DNA of 64,000 nucleotides. Origin: an uncultured Bacteroidales bacterium. Its GTDB lineage: Bacteria; Bacteroidota; Bacteroidia; Bacteroidales; Paludibacteraceae. Where the stretch lies: the NCBI GenBank assembly GCA_944321895.1, contig CALUNA010000003.1:1-64000 (forward strand), read 5' to 3'. How positions within the stretch are numbered: position 1 is the first letter of the stretch; every line of letters starts with the position of its first letter. The notes under the pieces are model-generated. The model saw only the letters and a list, made by a program, of their open reading frames with translations. It searched no databases and was not told the DNA's origin. Made by a program: the position numbers and the translations under genes. This document shows, piece by piece, positions 28,012-37,064 of this stretch.

Positions 28012-31000
28012 ATGAGAAAAGGATGTTATTTATTATTAGCGTTTCTGGCTGTCGGGATATGTCAGTCAATAGCCCAAGAAATTCCGACGCATGACAAATA
28101 TGTTGTGATGACGGATCAAACAAAACCTAGTCGTGAAAACACTAGTTCTGGATGGCAAGATAATCCGAGTGTCCAGGTTCCACTTACATTGGAGAATTAT
28201 TTGCCCACTTGGACACCGGGTACACCATTGTCGGAAGATGAGAATTTCTTTATTTCCCGTGTGCCATTGAAAAAACGTTTTGTAAATACAAATACGCAGG
28301 TAAATCCGGCTTTGACGCAAGACCGTAAATTTTGCTTGTGGACACCGATGGGTATTTCCGATACTTATTGGCAATCGTTGCCGCGGTATGTGTTGGCCGG
28401 TGACAACTTCAGCATGTGGTCGTATATAGACTCACACGGAGGTTGGTCTTTGCCATATATTCGTATTCCCGGAGCTTATTCGGATGTCGCCCATAAAAAT
28501 GGTGTCGCAAATAGCGGCGGTTTGATTTTCTTTGATTCTTGGGGTGGTGACAACAAACATGCTAGCGATGTAGTGAATATGTTGACGACCAAAGAAGGCG
28601 GTAAATTTAAATATGCAGAGAAGTTAGTGCAGTTTATGTACTATTATGGCATAGATGGCATAGGCGTTAATCCGGAAGGAACCGTGCCCAATGCGGCTGA
28701 TTTCCAAGATTTCATATCAGAATGTAGGACCTATGCCCAATCTTTGGGGCGTGAATTCCATGTTTATTGGTATGGAACGAGTTCGAATACTGGTTCTATG
28801 AACCTTGGTTCTGATTTTGTATCCAGTAAACAAAATTGGCTGTATAAAAACAACAAGCAGGTGGTGGACATGTATATGTTGAACTATAGCTGGGCGGGCT
28901 CTGCAGCTTCTTCTACTAGTCTTGCGGAAAGAATAGGAGCTAATCCTTATACCTTGTATGCCGGTTATGATATTCAGGGAAACTGGTTAGGTAGAGGTGA
29001 TTGGAATACCTTGAAAAATAACAAGCTATCCATTGCTTTCTGGGGCAACCATACCACCAATATGATTTATCAAAATTCAACAGATGGGGGTTCAGGCGAT
29101 GAAGCTATGGCCTATTGTTACTTGGACAAACAGGAGCAGGTATTTTCCGGCGGAAACCAGAATCCGGCGAATTTGCCGCCTATTGCAAATGGGGTTACGG
29201 AGTCGAGCGGGGCTGCCATGAAAAGATTCCATGGTATAGCTACTCTTTTGCCTGCGCGCAGTACTTTGCAGGAACTGCCTTTTGTTACCCGTTTCGGTTT
29301 GGGTAATGGTAAGTTCTTCAACTATGAGGGTGTTACTACTTTTGACAAGAAATGGTTCAATGTAGGCGTGCAAGATTATTTGCCGACATGGCGTTGGTGG
29401 ATAACGGATAATAACGGCAATGTTCCTGCCGATGCAATTAATTGTGGATTTACGTATGAGGATGCGTGGTTTGCTGGTTCTGCCATGCACGTGACAGGCA
29501 AAACAGCCGTGTCAAATGTCCGTTTGTTTAAGACTAATTTTCAAGTTTCAGGAACGGATAAAGTATCCATGGTTTATAAATTGAATTCAGGTACAGAGTC
29601 ACGTATGAAGTTATTCTGGTCTTTTGTAGGTTCAGAAAACACATTGCATACTTGTAATATTACTGGTGCCAAGCAGGGAGAATGGGTAACTTTCTCAACA
29701 ACGGCAAATGCTATTGGTATGGTGGGGAAGGTTGCATTGTTGGGTATCAAATTTGAAAATACACCTGCTGATTATGATGTGTATATTGGTGAATTGGGTA
29801 TTGTTCCGAGCAAGACGTTCAACCCTGTTAAACCGGTAATTACAACTGAAGGAAGCAAAATCTTGAAAAAACGTACTTATAATAGCCTAGATTTCAAGTT
29901 TAGTTGGAATTGTACTCCTAAAACACCTCCTGCGGCTGCGTATATCCCTGTTTATAATGAAGATGTGGATACTTGGTATTTTGAAGTGTATACTCAATAT
30001 GGTTCTGCACGTAATCCACGAATTTTATGTGGTATTACTTCATCGTGGGCACATTATGTTGTAGGTGCACCAGTTTCGACCGATAGTGAGGCATCTTATC
30101 GTGTAGGTGTATGTGCAGTTGCACCTGATGGAATAACTAAAAGTGAGATAGCATGGACAGATTGGTTAAATATTGATATTACGAAAGTTGATGGTATCAA
30201 ATGCGATAAATCTGTAATCAAGGCGAATGAAGAATTTACCTTGAGTTTGTTGGATCCGAACCAGGATGCACCGATTAGTTGGACTATTACGAATGCAACT
30301 ACTGGTAGTACAGTAAAAACGGCAGGTAGAGTAAAAGAAGTTACCATGTCATTACCAAACGAAGGTTATTATGATGTCCAATTATTTACAAGGGGTGGTA
30401 AATTATACTACCGTGGCTTTATCCAGATTTCTCCAGTAGAAACAGGCTCTTTACCTCGGATAGATGACTTTAGTGCTTCTAAGACAGAGTTGGATTTGAA
30501 AACAGGAGAGAATTCTGTTTCTTTGACTTATACGGGACATAAAGGTGAAGGTACTGTTTCGCGCGGTTTGCATTTGGTTGACCCAGGTATGTTCCGGATT
30601 CCCAAAGAAATTCTACCATTATCTACTAAGTCTTATTCAATAGGCTTATGGGTAAAACCAGAGATTTTATCGCCGGCTAAATATGGAATAAACCTTTTGA
30701 ATCAACGTGATATTACTACTAGTTGGCCTAATAATAACTGGGGACGTTTTTGGGTACATATTTGGCCGGAATTTAAGACAGCTGCAGGTACTATTTCTGA
30801 GAATTGTGTAAGTTATGTCCTATTCAATCATGGTGCTGCTGAGATTCCAGAGGGTAACCGTCATGAGAATCCAAATATCGCATGTAGTACGGATGCAACA
30901 GGAAGAACCCAACATGGTGACTCGCCTTATAGGCTCATGATTGGTCAATGGAGCCATATCTTTATTACTTATGATTATAACTCGAAAACACAAAAGATTT

Positions 31001-31854
31001 ATTTCAATGGCAAAGAAGTCGGTTCATACACCCAAAGTACTAAAGATTATTATTATGAATGTCCTATTTATGTAGGTGGTTCCAATGTATATCATTCTGG
31101 ATTTACAGGGGTAATTGATGATATGCAGGTATGGAACAAGACTTTGAGTGCAACTGAGGTTGCAGATGCCATAAATGGATATGCAACCCGTACGATTCCG
31201 TCTGCTTTGGTTGGTTATTGGACTTTTGAGGACGACACGTACAATGCTACGACAAAAGAGTTTACCAATCTGGGTTCAGGCAATAAGAATGTAAAGGCTG
31301 CTTATATTGAATTTGGAGGAGCTTCTGGTGAGGATACGTCAAGTGCTAGTGAATCCATTGTGGCCGCTAATATCGGCGTTGAAGGTAATCCGGCTTTGGC
31401 TGGTGGTACATTGCCTATTGTCGCTACTTCTACATTTACTATTGCAGATGCAGATGTATCGAATAGTGGTGATCAAGCTACAGCTACGTTTAGAAAAGAT
31501 GGTAAATATGATGTTACTTTGAAATTGGCCAATGGCTGGGGAAGCGACACCATGACCAAGAATGAGTATATTGTGGTTGTTGGTCAAACATCCGATCTTG
31601 ATGGTAGTGTGGTTGAAAATATGGCAGTATATCCGAACCCATTTATGGGAAGTGTAAACTTGCTGTTCTCTGAAACAGGAAATTATGAAATCAGTGTTTA
31701 TGATGTGCAGGGTCGTCAAGTAGTAAACAAACTGCACCAGTCTGTTGCAGGAGAAATATACATACTTGATGTCAACGCAGATCCGGGTACATATTATATT
31801 GCTATTTCAGAAAATGGTAAGCGTATAAAGACCTTTAAAGTAATATCCAAGTAA
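28012..31854 (+). CDS. GH85 endo-beta-N-acetylglucosaminidase with LamG domain and T9SS-type tail
   Basis: A 1280-residue secreted enzyme predicted to cut between the two GlcNAc residues of the N-glycan chitobiose core. Signal peptide at about 1-20. The GH85 barrel (about 70-450) shows HKNGVANSGGLIFF, then AEKLVQFMYYYGIDGIGVNPE; Asn220 and Glu222 match the Asn-x-Glu pair that assists and donates the proton. A beta-sandwich (about 480-600), a Fn3-like region, a LamG/concanavalin-like domain (about 860-1060; SYSIGLWVKP, WSHIFITYDYN) and a C-terminal sorting domain (about 1197-1280; YPNPF, GNYEISVYDVQGRQV) follow. The last suggests T9SS export instead of lipid anchoring. It ends the first half of the PUL before a strong terminator. 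Family confidence is high but the sequence is divergent. Confidence 0.82.
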   Translation: MRKGCYLLLAFLAVGICQSIAQEIPTHDKYVVMTDQTKPSRENTSSGWQDNPSVQVPLTLENYLPTWTPGTPLSEDENFFISRVPLKKRFVNTNTQVNPALTQDRKFCLWTPMGISDTYWQSLPRYVLAGDNFSMWSYIDSHGGWSLPYIRIPGAYSDVAHKNGVANSGGLIFFDSWGGDNKHASDVVNMLTTKEGGKFKYAEKLVQFMYYYGIDGIGVNPEGTVPNAADFQDFISECRTYAQSLGREFHVYWYGTSSNTGSMNLGSDFVSSKQNWLYKNNKQVVDMYMLNYSWAGSAASSTSLAERIGANPYTLYAGYDIQGNWLGRGDWNTLKNNKLSIAFWGNHTTNMIYQNSTDGGSGDEAMAYCYLDKQEQVFSGGNQNPANLPPIANGVTESSGAAMKRFHGIATLLPARSTLQELPFVTRFGLGNGKFFNYEGVTTFDKKWFNVGVQDYLPTWRWWITDNNGNVPADAINCGFTYEDAWFAGSAMHVTGKTAVSNVRLFKTNFQVSGTDKVSMVYKLNSGTESRMKLFWSFVGSENTLHTCNITGAKQGEWVTFSTTANAIGMVGKVALLGIKFENTPADYDVYIGELGIVPSKTFNPVKPVITTEGSKILKKRTYNSLDFKFSWNCTPKTPPAAAYIPVYNEDVDTWYFEVYTQYGSARNPRILCGITSSWAHYVVGAPVSTDSEASYRVGVCAVAPDGITKSEIAWTDWLNIDITKVDGIKCDKSVIKANEEFTLSLLDPNQDAPISWTITNATTGSTVKTAGRVKEVTMSLPNEGYYDVQLFTRGGKLYYRGFIQISPVETGSLPRIDDFSASKTELDLKTGENSVSLTYTGHKGEGTVSRGLHLVDPGMFRIPKEILPLSTKSYSIGLWVKPEILSPAKYGINLLNQRDITTSWPNNNWGRFWVHIWPEFKTAAGTISENCVSYVLFNHGAAEIPEGNRHENPNIACSTDATGRTQHGDSPYRLMIGQWSHIFITYDYNSKTQKIYFNGKEVGSYTQSTKDYYYECPIYVGGSNVYHSGFTGVIDDMQVWNKTLSATEVADAINGYATRTIPSALVGYWTFEDDTYNATTKEFTNLGSGNKNVKAAYIEFGGASGEDTSSASESIVAANIGVEGNPALAGGTLPIVATSTFTIADADVSNSGDQATATFRKDGKYDVTLKLANGWGSDTMTKNEYIVVVGQTSDLDGSVVENMAVYPNPFMGSVNLLFSETGNYEISVYDVQGRQVVNKLHQSVAGEIYILDVNADPGTYYIAISENGKRIKTFKVISK

Positions 31855-31860
31855 GTTCTT

Positions 31861-31911
31861 AATTCCTCTTCATGTCTTGAAAATAGGCATGAAGAGGAAT
31901 TTTGTTTTTTT
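31861..31911 (+). terminator. Intrinsic terminator after the GH85 gene
   Basis: A perfect 14-bp stem, AATTCCTCTTCATG (31861-31874) with CATGAAGAGGAATT (31888-31901), encloses a 13-base loop and leads into TTTGTTTTTTT. It starts 6 bases after the GH85 stop codon and separates the SusC/SusD/GH85 unit from the enzyme operon. Confidence 0.9.
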
Positions 31912-31932
31912 ATACAAATACTACTATTTTTG
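31901..31932 (+). promoter_or_regulatory. Promoter embedded in the T-tract of the GH85 terminator
   Basis: TTTG at 31901-31904 and TATTTTTG at 31925-31932 are exactly 20 bases apart, a full consensus match. It would start transcription near 31939, about 455 bases before the GH92 gene. It may have belonged to a gene that has since decayed. Confidence 0.6.
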
Positions 31933-32006
31933 GTGTAAAAAATTATTCGACGAATTATTTTAAGGACAGATTTATTTATATTTAATAGTTAACTGATTTC
32001 AATCAC

Positions 32007-32349
32007 ATGAAAAAACATTATTAGGCTATGTTTCTTTGCTGGCATTAGGCAGAAATAGTGGCCATGGAAAATTACCAGCACGGTAGAATCGATGTACAAA
32101 ATGCTCTTCCACGGGAGATTGGAACGGGGGTATTTTTCTTTTCTATTTTGTTTCGGATGGCAGGGGGGGCATCTTCCAAACCGTATAATAGCTTTTAATG
32201 ACCTTATGGTAAACATGATACGAAAACATTTTTTATACAGGCAGTTGGTTTTGAGTTTTTTTCTTTTTTGTCCGCGTTTATTGGCTGTTATACGCGCGAT
32301 TACATCGCCTTATGGTAACTTAATCATTACTTGTGAATATAATAGGTAG
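32007..32349 (+). pseudogene. Decayed gene starts; includes truncated signal peptide plus GH97-like first strand
   Basis: Two gene beginnings appear here without bodies. At 32007 an ATG followed by an A run reads MKKHY-stop, but the neighbouring frame gives TLLGYVSLLALG to 32086, a signal-peptide core that a one-base shift would join. At 32215-32349 a 44-residue frame has a full signal peptide (LVLSFFLFCPRLLAVIRA) and then ITSPYGNLIITCEYN before a stop, resembling the mature start of GH97-type glycosidases (TSPDGNL...). The rest of any such gene is missing. The assignment to GH97 is by eye from a short segment. Confidence 0.4.
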
Positions 32350-32393
32350 GTTGGTTTATGGCCTGCCTTATATGATATATCAAAAATAGGAAT

Positions 32394-34670
32394 ATGAAAA
32401 CAACAACAGTTTTGTTAGGTCTGGGCCTTTTGCTTGGCACGGCTTGTGGCAACATTTCCGATGAGAAATCGGAATATGCCGATTATGTGAATTTGTTTAT
32501 AGGTACAGGTGGGCATGGGCATACGTTTCCCGGGCCATTGCGTCCGCACGGTATGATACAGCCAAGTCCTGACACGCGGATTTACCAGTGGGATGCCTGT
32601 TCGGGCTATCATTATTCGGACAGCTCCATCAATGGTTTTTCGCATACACATTTGAGCGGAACAGGAATAGGTGATTATGGCGATGTGCTGATTATGCCAA
32701 CCGTAGGGAAACAGGATTACCACTATATGGGATATGAGAGCCAGCAGACCGCCTACGCATCCGGATTCTCGCACGACGATGAAATTGCTGAACCGGGCTA
32801 TTACGGGGTTATGCTGAAACGCTATAACGTATTGGTCGAATTAACGGCCACGGAACGTGCGGCATTGCATCGCTATTCCTTTCCAGCAAGCCAGGAATCA
32901 GGCTTTATAATTGATTTGGATTACAGCCTGCAGCGTCAGGAAAACGAGGACATGAGGCTTGAGGTGCTTAGTGACACGGAAATAGCCGGCTGGAAACGGA
33001 CATGCGGATGGGCGGAAAACCAGCAGATCGGTTTTTATATGCAGTTCTCCAAACCGTTTATCTGTGAAATTGTGGATACGCCGATTGAAGTTGAATGGGA
33101 TGGAAAAAAACGGATGTTGCCACAATCCAAGGCATTGCTGCAGTTTGCCACGGCCGATGGCGAGGAAATATTCGTGAAGGTTGGCATCTCGGCTGTGGAT
33201 ATTGAGGGCGCACGCCGGAATGTGGAAACCGAAATCCCGACCTGGAATTTTGACAGCATAGCACAGGAGGCACGCGACGCATGGAACGATTATCTGGCAT
33301 CCATTCAGGTAGAAAGCTCCGATGAAACACTCAAAACCATATTTTATACGGCACTTTATCATACGGCCATTCATCCGAGTCTGTTCACCGATGTGGATGG
33401 GCGTTACCGCGGGATGGACCAGCTGGTGCATCGTGCCGACAACAATACGGACATATACACGGTTTATTCGTTGTGGGATACATTCCGTGCCCTGCATCCG
33501 TTAATGACCATTATTCAGCCGAAACTGAACGACCGCTTCATGATGTCGTTAATGCAAAAATACCGCGAAGGCGGCATACTTCCAATGTGGGAACTGGCCG
33601 GTAACTACACGGCAACCATGATAGGTTATCATGCAGTTTCAACGCTTGTGGATGCCTACCTGAAAGGAAGCAGGGCTATTGATGGGCACGAATTGCTCAA
33701 GGCCTGCATGCGTAGTTCCGAATACGACACAACGGGTATTGTGGCCTCACCCAAAATGATTGGCGGATTGATGCCAATGTCGAAATATTACAAAAATACC
33801 ATAGGTTACGTGCCTTATGACAAGGAGAACGAAGCTGTGGCCAAGGGACTGGAATATGCATACAATGACTGGTGTATTGGCAGTTTGGCAAAAGTGCTGG
33901 GTGAGGATGAAATCTCTGAAAAATACAAGATACGCGCTTGCGCTTATAAACACTATTTTGATGCTTCTACCGGCTTCATGCGCGGCAAATCTCTTTCAGG
34001 CGAATGGCATACACCGTTCAATCCGCGCTATTCGGACCACAGGAACGATGATTACTGCGAAGGTACCGCCTGGCAATGGGCATGGTTTGTGCCGCACGAC
34101 GTGGATGGCCTGGTAGAATTGATGGGCGGTCCTGAAGCCTTTATCGAGCGCCTGGACTCCTTGTTCTTGGCAGATTCTTCCATTGACGGACCACTTGTTT
34201 CTGCCGATATTTCCGGCATGATCGGGCAATATGCGCATGGAAACGAACCCAGCCATCATATTGTGCATTTGTACAATTATGTGGAACAACCGTGGAAAAC
34301 ACAGCAACTGGTTGATTCTATTTTGTATTCGCAATATTTTGATGATCCGAACGGGTTGTCTGGCAATGAAGATTGCGGCCAGATGTCGGCCTGGTTTGTC
34401 ATGAACGCCATGGGCTTTTACCAGCTGTGTCCCGGAATGCCGATTTATTCCATAGGCCGTCCTGTTTTTGACAAGGTGAAAATACGCCTGCCGGAAGACA
34501 AGACATTCGAAATTGTCGTGAACAACAATTCACGGCAAAACAAATATGTGCAAAGCGTGCATTTGGATGGTGTTGCGCTGGAGTCTCCGTTTTTCATGCA
34601 CAACGACATCATGAAAGGTGCCCGACTTGTGATTGATATGGGAGACAAACCCTCTGAAAAACTGAAATGA
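32394..34670 (+). CDS. GH92 alpha-mannosidase, lipoprotein
   Basis: A 758-residue exo-alpha-mannosidase with a lipoprotein signal (lipobox GTAC at about residue 15-18). The N-terminal beta-sandwich begins YVNLFIGTGGHGHTFPGPLRPHGMIQPSPDTR, diagnostic of GH92. The catalytic (alpha/alpha)6 domain carries GNEPSHHIVHLYNY and GNEDCGQMSAWFVMNAMGFY, with Asp660 expected to act in the calcium-dependent inverting mechanism. GH92 enzymes remove alpha-1,2/1,3/1,6-linked mannose from N-glycans; linkage cannot be assigned. It is the first gene of a seven-gene operon. A second GH92 closes the operon, so the two probably split linkages. Confidence 0.94.
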   Translation: MKTTTVLLGLGLLLGTACGNISDEKSEYADYVNLFIGTGGHGHTFPGPLRPHGMIQPSPDTRIYQWDACSGYHYSDSSINGFSHTHLSGTGIGDYGDVLIMPTVGKQDYHYMGYESQQTAYASGFSHDDEIAEPGYYGVMLKRYNVLVELTATERAALHRYSFPASQESGFIIDLDYSLQRQENEDMRLEVLSDTEIAGWKRTCGWAENQQIGFYMQFSKPFICEIVDTPIEVEWDGKKRMLPQSKALLQFATADGEEIFVKVGISAVDIEGARRNVETEIPTWNFDSIAQEARDAWNDYLASIQVESSDETLKTIFYTALYHTAIHPSLFTDVDGRYRGMDQLVHRADNNTDIYTVYSLWDTFRALHPLMTIIQPKLNDRFMMSLMQKYREGGILPMWELAGNYTATMIGYHAVSTLVDAYLKGSRAIDGHELLKACMRSSEYDTTGIVASPKMIGGLMPMSKYYKNTIGYVPYDKENEAVAKGLEYAYNDWCIGSLAKVLGEDEISEKYKIRACAYKHYFDASTGFMRGKSLSGEWHTPFNPRYSDHRNDDYCEGTAWQWAWFVPHDVDGLVELMGGPEAFIERLDSLFLADSSIDGPLVSADISGMIGQYAHGNEPSHHIVHLYNYVEQPWKTQQLVDSILYSQYFDDPNGLSGNEDCGQMSAWFVMNAMGFYQLCPGMPIYSIGRPVFDKVKIRLPEDKTFEIVVNNNSRQNKYVQSVHLDGVALESPFFMHNDIMKGARLVIDMGDKPSEKLK

Positions 34671-34699
34671 AAAACATTATATTTTAACCAATACTTGTT

Positions 34700-37042
34700 A
34701 TGAATAGGATTATTAAAATTTTTGCATTGGCAATGTTGGGTATGGCTGTTGTTTCATGCTCGGAAAAGGAAAACCGTTATGAATTGATTCCCTACCCTAA
34801 TCATTTGGAGCCACGCTCCGGACGTTTTGAGTTTGCTGACGACATGCCGGTATATCTTTCGCCGGAATGCGGTGATGAAATGGGAAGGATTGTTTCTGAT
34901 TTTACCGGACATTTCAGCGCTGTTTCAGGCAAAACCTTGTCCATGTCGGCCGATGAAGCGGCGGCTTCCCTTGTTTTCCTGAAAAACGATTCCTTGCCCG
35001 CAGAAGGTTATCGGTTGTCCATAGAACCGGACAAACTGCAGCTTGCTGCAGCAACACCGGCAGGATTGCGTCTGGGCTTGCAGACCGTAAAACAGCTGTT
35101 GCCGGCCGCCATTTATGCCGATGCGCCCGCTCTTTCGGAAGACTGGTCGTTACCCTGTGTGAGCATAAACGATGCTCCGCGTTTCAGTTATCGCGGCCTG
35201 CATCTGGATGTAGCGCGGCACTTCTATTCGCTTGATGAAGTGAAACGCATCCTGAATGTCATGGCTATGCATAAACTGAATGTCTTCCACTGGCATTTGA
35301 CAGACGACCAGGGATGGCGTATTGAAATAAAGAAATATCCGCTTCTGACAGAGATAGGCAGCGTTCGCAAAAAAACCATGATCCGCAAGGAATGGGACAA
35401 CTACGATACGATTCCACATGGCGGATTCTATACGCAGGATGAATTGCGCGACATGGTAAAATATGCCGCCAACCTGGGCATAACCATTATTCCTGAAGTG
35501 GATTTGCCGGGACACATGATGGCGGCCCTGGCAGCCTATCCCAGTCTGGGTTGTACCGGCGGACCGTATGAGGTTTCCGGACAATGGGGCGTCCGTGACG
35601 ATGTGTTGTGCGTCGGCAAGGAAGAAACGTTTACTTTTATAGAGAACGTATTGCTTGAAGTGATAGACATTTTCCCCTCTGAATATATCCACATAGGAGG
35701 CGATGAGTGTCCTAAAGTGCGCTGGGAACAATGCCCTGCCTGTCAGGCACGCATCAAGAAACTTGGTCTGAAAGATGATGAACACGGCAAGGCCGAACAT
35801 TATTTGCAGAGTTATACCATTCATCGCGTGGAAGAGTTTTTGAACAAACACGGACGTAGCATCATCGGCTGGGATGAAATCCTGGAAGGTGGATTGGCCA
35901 CGAACGCCACTGTCATGTCCTGGCGTGGAACAGCCGGTGGCATTGAGGCGGTAAAACAAGGGCATCAAGCCATCATGACCCCAACCGGACCGCTTTATTT
36001 TGACTATTACCAGACACGCGACACGGAAAATGAACCGTTGGCCATTGGCGGACATAATCCGGTGGAATTTGTATACAAGTTTGATCCGGTTCCGGATGAT
36101 CTGACACCGGAACAGGCCGCCTTGATTCTTGGCACCCAAGCCAATGTATGGACGGAATACATGACAACACCCGAACATCTGGAATATATGATTCTGCCGC
36201 GTCTGGCCGCTTTGAGCGAAGTGCAGTGGACCTTGCCGGAGAACAAGGACTATGACCGTTTTCTGGATAACATAGGCAAGACACTCGCCATTTATAATGT
36301 GATGGGACTGAATTATGCAAAACATATCTTTGAAGTTTCCGGCGAATATGTGGTCAACGATGCCAAAAATGCCATTGAGGTGACTTTGCGTGCTCAAGGT
36401 GACTATCCGATTTATTATACCTTGGATGGCACGGAACCGACAGAAAAGAGCAGCCGCTATACGCAACCGTTTGTTATAGCGCCCAAGTCCGACTCTTGTG
36501 TCCTGAAAGCGATTGTCGTTCGTCCCGATATGGAAACGCGCGAACTGATACGCCCGTTCCGTTTCAGTAAATCATCCGGCCATTTGGCGCAGCTGAAAGA
36601 CCAGCCCAGCGAGAAATATACCTATGGAGGCGCAACGGTCCTTACCGATGGCATACGCGGCGATTTCAATTATGGAAACGGGTGCTGGCTCGGATTTATC
36701 GATGCTCCGCTTGATGCGGTTATTGACTTACGCAAAACGAGCCAGATCAGCGAGGTCAGCGTCGGTTCGCTCGTTCAGTACTCGGAATATATTTTCCCGC
36801 CAGTCGGAATCACCGTTTATGTGCCCGATGGCGTTGATGGCTGGACAAAAGTAGGCCGGCTGGATATCCCCGTTGTCGCTGCCCAGGATGCGGATGGCGT
36901 ACGCGAATATACGTGCCGTTTCGAGCCGGTACAGGCTTCCAAGGTACGTGTGGTGGTGGAAACTACTTCACAAATTCCGGCATGGCATGGCGCACATGGA
37001 GAAAAAGGCTGGCTTTTTGTGGATGAAATAGCAGTTTACTAA
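34700..37042 (+). CDS. GH20 beta-N-acetylhexosaminidase, lipoprotein (copy 1)
   Basis: A 780-residue lipoprotein (lipobox VVSC near residue 20). An N-terminal alpha/beta domain (about 30-150) precedes the GH20 barrel with RGLHLDVARHF, HWHLTDDQGWRIEIKKYP and the catalytic pair Asp335-Glu336 in HIGGDECP, used for substrate-assisted hydrolysis of terminal beta-GlcNAc/GalNAc. A chitobiase-like C-terminal segment (YYTLDGTEPTEKS) and a discoidin-like domain (about 640-780, LTDGIRGDFNYG...WLGFIDAPLDAVIDL) follow. It starts 29 bases after the GH92 gene. The neighbouring copy 2 has the same plan. Confidence 0.95.
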   Translation: MNRIIKIFALAMLGMAVVSCSEKENRYELIPYPNHLEPRSGRFEFADDMPVYLSPECGDEMGRIVSDFTGHFSAVSGKTLSMSADEAAASLVFLKNDSLPAEGYRLSIEPDKLQLAAATPAGLRLGLQTVKQLLPAAIYADAPALSEDWSLPCVSINDAPRFSYRGLHLDVARHFYSLDEVKRILNVMAMHKLNVFHWHLTDDQGWRIEIKKYPLLTEIGSVRKKTMIRKEWDNYDTIPHGGFYTQDELRDMVKYAANLGITIIPEVDLPGHMMAALAAYPSLGCTGGPYEVSGQWGVRDDVLCVGKEETFTFIENVLLEVIDIFPSEYIHIGGDECPKVRWEQCPACQARIKKLGLKDDEHGKAEHYLQSYTIHRVEEFLNKHGRSIIGWDEILEGGLATNATVMSWRGTAGGIEAVKQGHQAIMTPTGPLYFDYYQTRDTENEPLAIGGHNPVEFVYKFDPVPDDLTPEQAALILGTQANVWTEYMTTPEHLEYMILPRLAALSEVQWTLPENKDYDRFLDNIGKTLAIYNVMGLNYAKHIFEVSGEYVVNDAKNAIEVTLRAQGDYPIYYTLDGTEPTEKSSRYTQPFVIAPKSDSCVLKAIVVRPDMETRELIRPFRFSKSSGHLAQLKDQPSEKYTYGGATVLTDGIRGDFNYGNGCWLGFIDAPLDAVIDLRKTSQISEVSVGSLVQYSEYIFPPVGITVYVPDGVDGWTKVGRLDIPVVAAQDADGVREYTCRFEPVQASKVRVVVETTSQIPAWHGAHGEKGWLFVDEIAVY

Positions 37043-37064
37043 CAGGAAAAAAACAGATTGGAAA

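Noticed and set aside
35150-36466. 438-residue minus-strand frame
   Set aside because: It is antisense to the catalytic barrel of the first GH20, whose active-site motifs leave no doubt about the coding strand.
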